NCBI GenBank assembly: GCA_015999985.1
Contig: JAECRA010000019.1
Coordinates: 1 to 64,000 of the forward strand
From: Comamonadaceae bacterium
GTDB taxonomy: Bacteria; Pseudomonadota; Gammaproteobacteria; Burkholderiales; Burkholderiaceae_C
Direction of reading: 5' to 3'
Length of the DNA: 64,000 bases
Part shown: in pieces, positions 63,421 to 64,000 of the stretch
Layout of the letters: every line of letters begins with the position of its first letter
How positions within the stretch are numbered: position 1 is the stretch's first letter
Position numbers and translations under genes: made by a program
Notes under the pieces: generated by a model
What the model was told of the DNA's origin: nothing
The model's database searches: none
What the model saw: only the letters and a program-made list of their open reading frames with translations

Positions 63421-63856
63421 GGCCGCGCGCCGGACCCGACCCCAAAGTCCGCCTTCTGTGGGAGGCAGGGGCAACCGATCTAGCATCGCTGAACCCCCAA
63501 AGATGCGAAGGTCTGCTTGGATACTGATCTCTCCAAGCTCTCCGTCATTCCCGCGCAGGCGGGAATCTAGGGTTAAGAAGCGCAGCTTTTGCCAGTCACC
63601 GCGGTTGTTAGTCCCGAGTTTTATGCTGTAGTGCTGGGAAGCTCGCGATTAACGATGCATAGCACCAGTTAACCCTGGATTCCCGCCTGCGGGCAGGGCC
63701 GGCCGTCCGGGAGTGACGGGAATGACAAACCCCCGGAATCTCCGGCTTGTCTGGGAGGCGACATCCACGGTCAATTCACTGTGAGAGGATGCGTGCAAGG
63801 CGCACCCAAAGCCCAAAATTCCAACGTCCCCCTCCCAAGAAGCAGGAGCCTCTTTC
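63421..63856. other. Intergenic region with inverted repeat element
   Basis: 436 bp between the marR-type gene and the acyl-CoA dehydrogenase gene. Its main content is the palindromic repeat described at 63543-63726. AAGAAGCAGGAG before 63857 supplies the ribosome-binding site. No small gene is supported. Confidence 0.6.
63543..63726. repeat. REP/MITE-like inverted repeat pair
   Basis: The left unit at 63543-63576 starts with gtcattcccgc, folds on itself as attcccgc-gcag-gcgggaat, and ends aatctagggttaa. The right unit (63669-63726) is its inverted copy: ttaaccctggattcccgcctgc matches with one mismatch, then a ~27-bp insertion precedes gggaatgac. The ~92-bp spacer has no gene. The gtcattcccgc core is widespread in proteobacterial intergenic repeats of the REP/NEMIS kind. 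Confidence 0.8.
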
Positions 63857-64000
63857 ATGGATTTTTCCCTCTCGCCGGAAATTATTGCCCTGCGCGACAA
63901 GACGCGCGAGTTCATTGCCGAGCAGATCATTCCCCTGGAAAACGATGCGCGCACGTCCCATCACGGCCCTAGTGAGGAACTGCGCCGTGAATTGGTGGGC
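63857..64000 (+). CDS. Acyl-CoA dehydrogenase (5' end only)
   Basis: The window ends 48 codons into this gene. MDFSLSPEIIALRDKTREFIAEQIIPLEND is the N-terminal helix pair of FAD-dependent acyl-CoA dehydrogenases, which introduce the alpha-beta double bond. ATG 63857 follows an AGGAG-like site. With the divergent hydratases, ligase and transferases it completes a beta-oxidation-like set. Confidence 0.85.
   Translation, partial: MDFSLSPEIIALRDKTREFIAEQIIPLENDARTSHHGPSEELRRELVG

Noticed and set aside
63543-63726. CRISPR-like repeats
   Set aside because: There are only two units, in inverted orientation, with no regular spacer series.

Overview
This is a chromosomal segment of a betaproteobacterium of the order Burkholderiales, most likely family Comamonadaceae or a close relative. 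The grounds are gene order (mlaFEDACB, ABC pair, bolA-like, murA, hisG, hisD, later hisI, hisE, hitA, tatABC, a degS/degQ-type protease, petABC, sspA, sspB), several Bug-type solute receptors, and IPTL/VPTL-CTERM surface proteins. Genus is not resolved. No transposase, phage gene, rRNA or CRISPR array is visible. The only RNA gene found is one tRNA-Thr(TGT).

Layout. 1-3000: the N-terminal part of a TonB-dependent siderophore receptor (minus, Fur box upstream), a MITE-like inverted-repeat element and a bacterioferritin, so an iron acquisition and storage corner. 3.4-9.2 kb: a complete mla phospholipid-transport operon (mlaF, E, D, A, C, B), flanked by two lipoprotein serine hydrolases of the class C beta-lactamase fold. 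11.5-16.9 kb: ABC-2 exporter pair, bolA-like gene, murA, hisG, hisD. 17-20.5 kb: two CTERM-sorted exported proteins around an AraC-type regulator, lying between hisD and hisC. 20.7-32 kb: hisC, hisB, hisH, hisA, hisF, hisI, hisE. This run is broken by an inverted ytcA-mdtN-mdtO-mdtP-like tripartite efflux operon and by gdhA. HisG is the short form and HisB is monofunctional, so hisZ and a histidinol-phosphatase must lie elsewhere. 32-43.8 kb: small membrane protein, patatin-like lipase, HIT protein, tatABC, periplasmic serine protease, Nif3-like protein, pdxA, mscL, the cytochrome bc1 operon petABC, sspA, sspB. 43.9-50.7 kb: tRNA-Thr, a 1285-residue DUF11-repeat surface protein with a CTERM tail, a CPA2 cation/proton antiporter and a small secreted LprI-like protein.

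50.8-64 kb is the accessory highlight. Eleven minus-strand genes packed as one probable operon encode two enoyl-CoA hydratase-like proteins, two CaiB-type CoA-transferases, three Bug receptors, an acyl-CoA ligase, a DRE-TIM (HMG-CoA-lyase-like) lyase lacking the usual catalytic cysteine, an enolase-superfamily enzyme and a nitronate-monooxygenase-like flavoprotein. A divergent MarR regulator and the start of an acyl-CoA dehydrogenase gene follow. A perfect palindrome overlaps the -35 of a good promoter in the divergent region. Together these look like uptake, CoA activation and beta-oxidation-like cleavage of an unidentified organic acid. The substrate cannot be read from the sequence.

A cross-cutting theme is Tat export: besides tatABC, the window carries several proteins with RR- or KR-type signals (PetA, MlaC, both serine hydrolases, two Bug receptors). 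All functional statements are by recognition of motifs and gene order; no database search was run.
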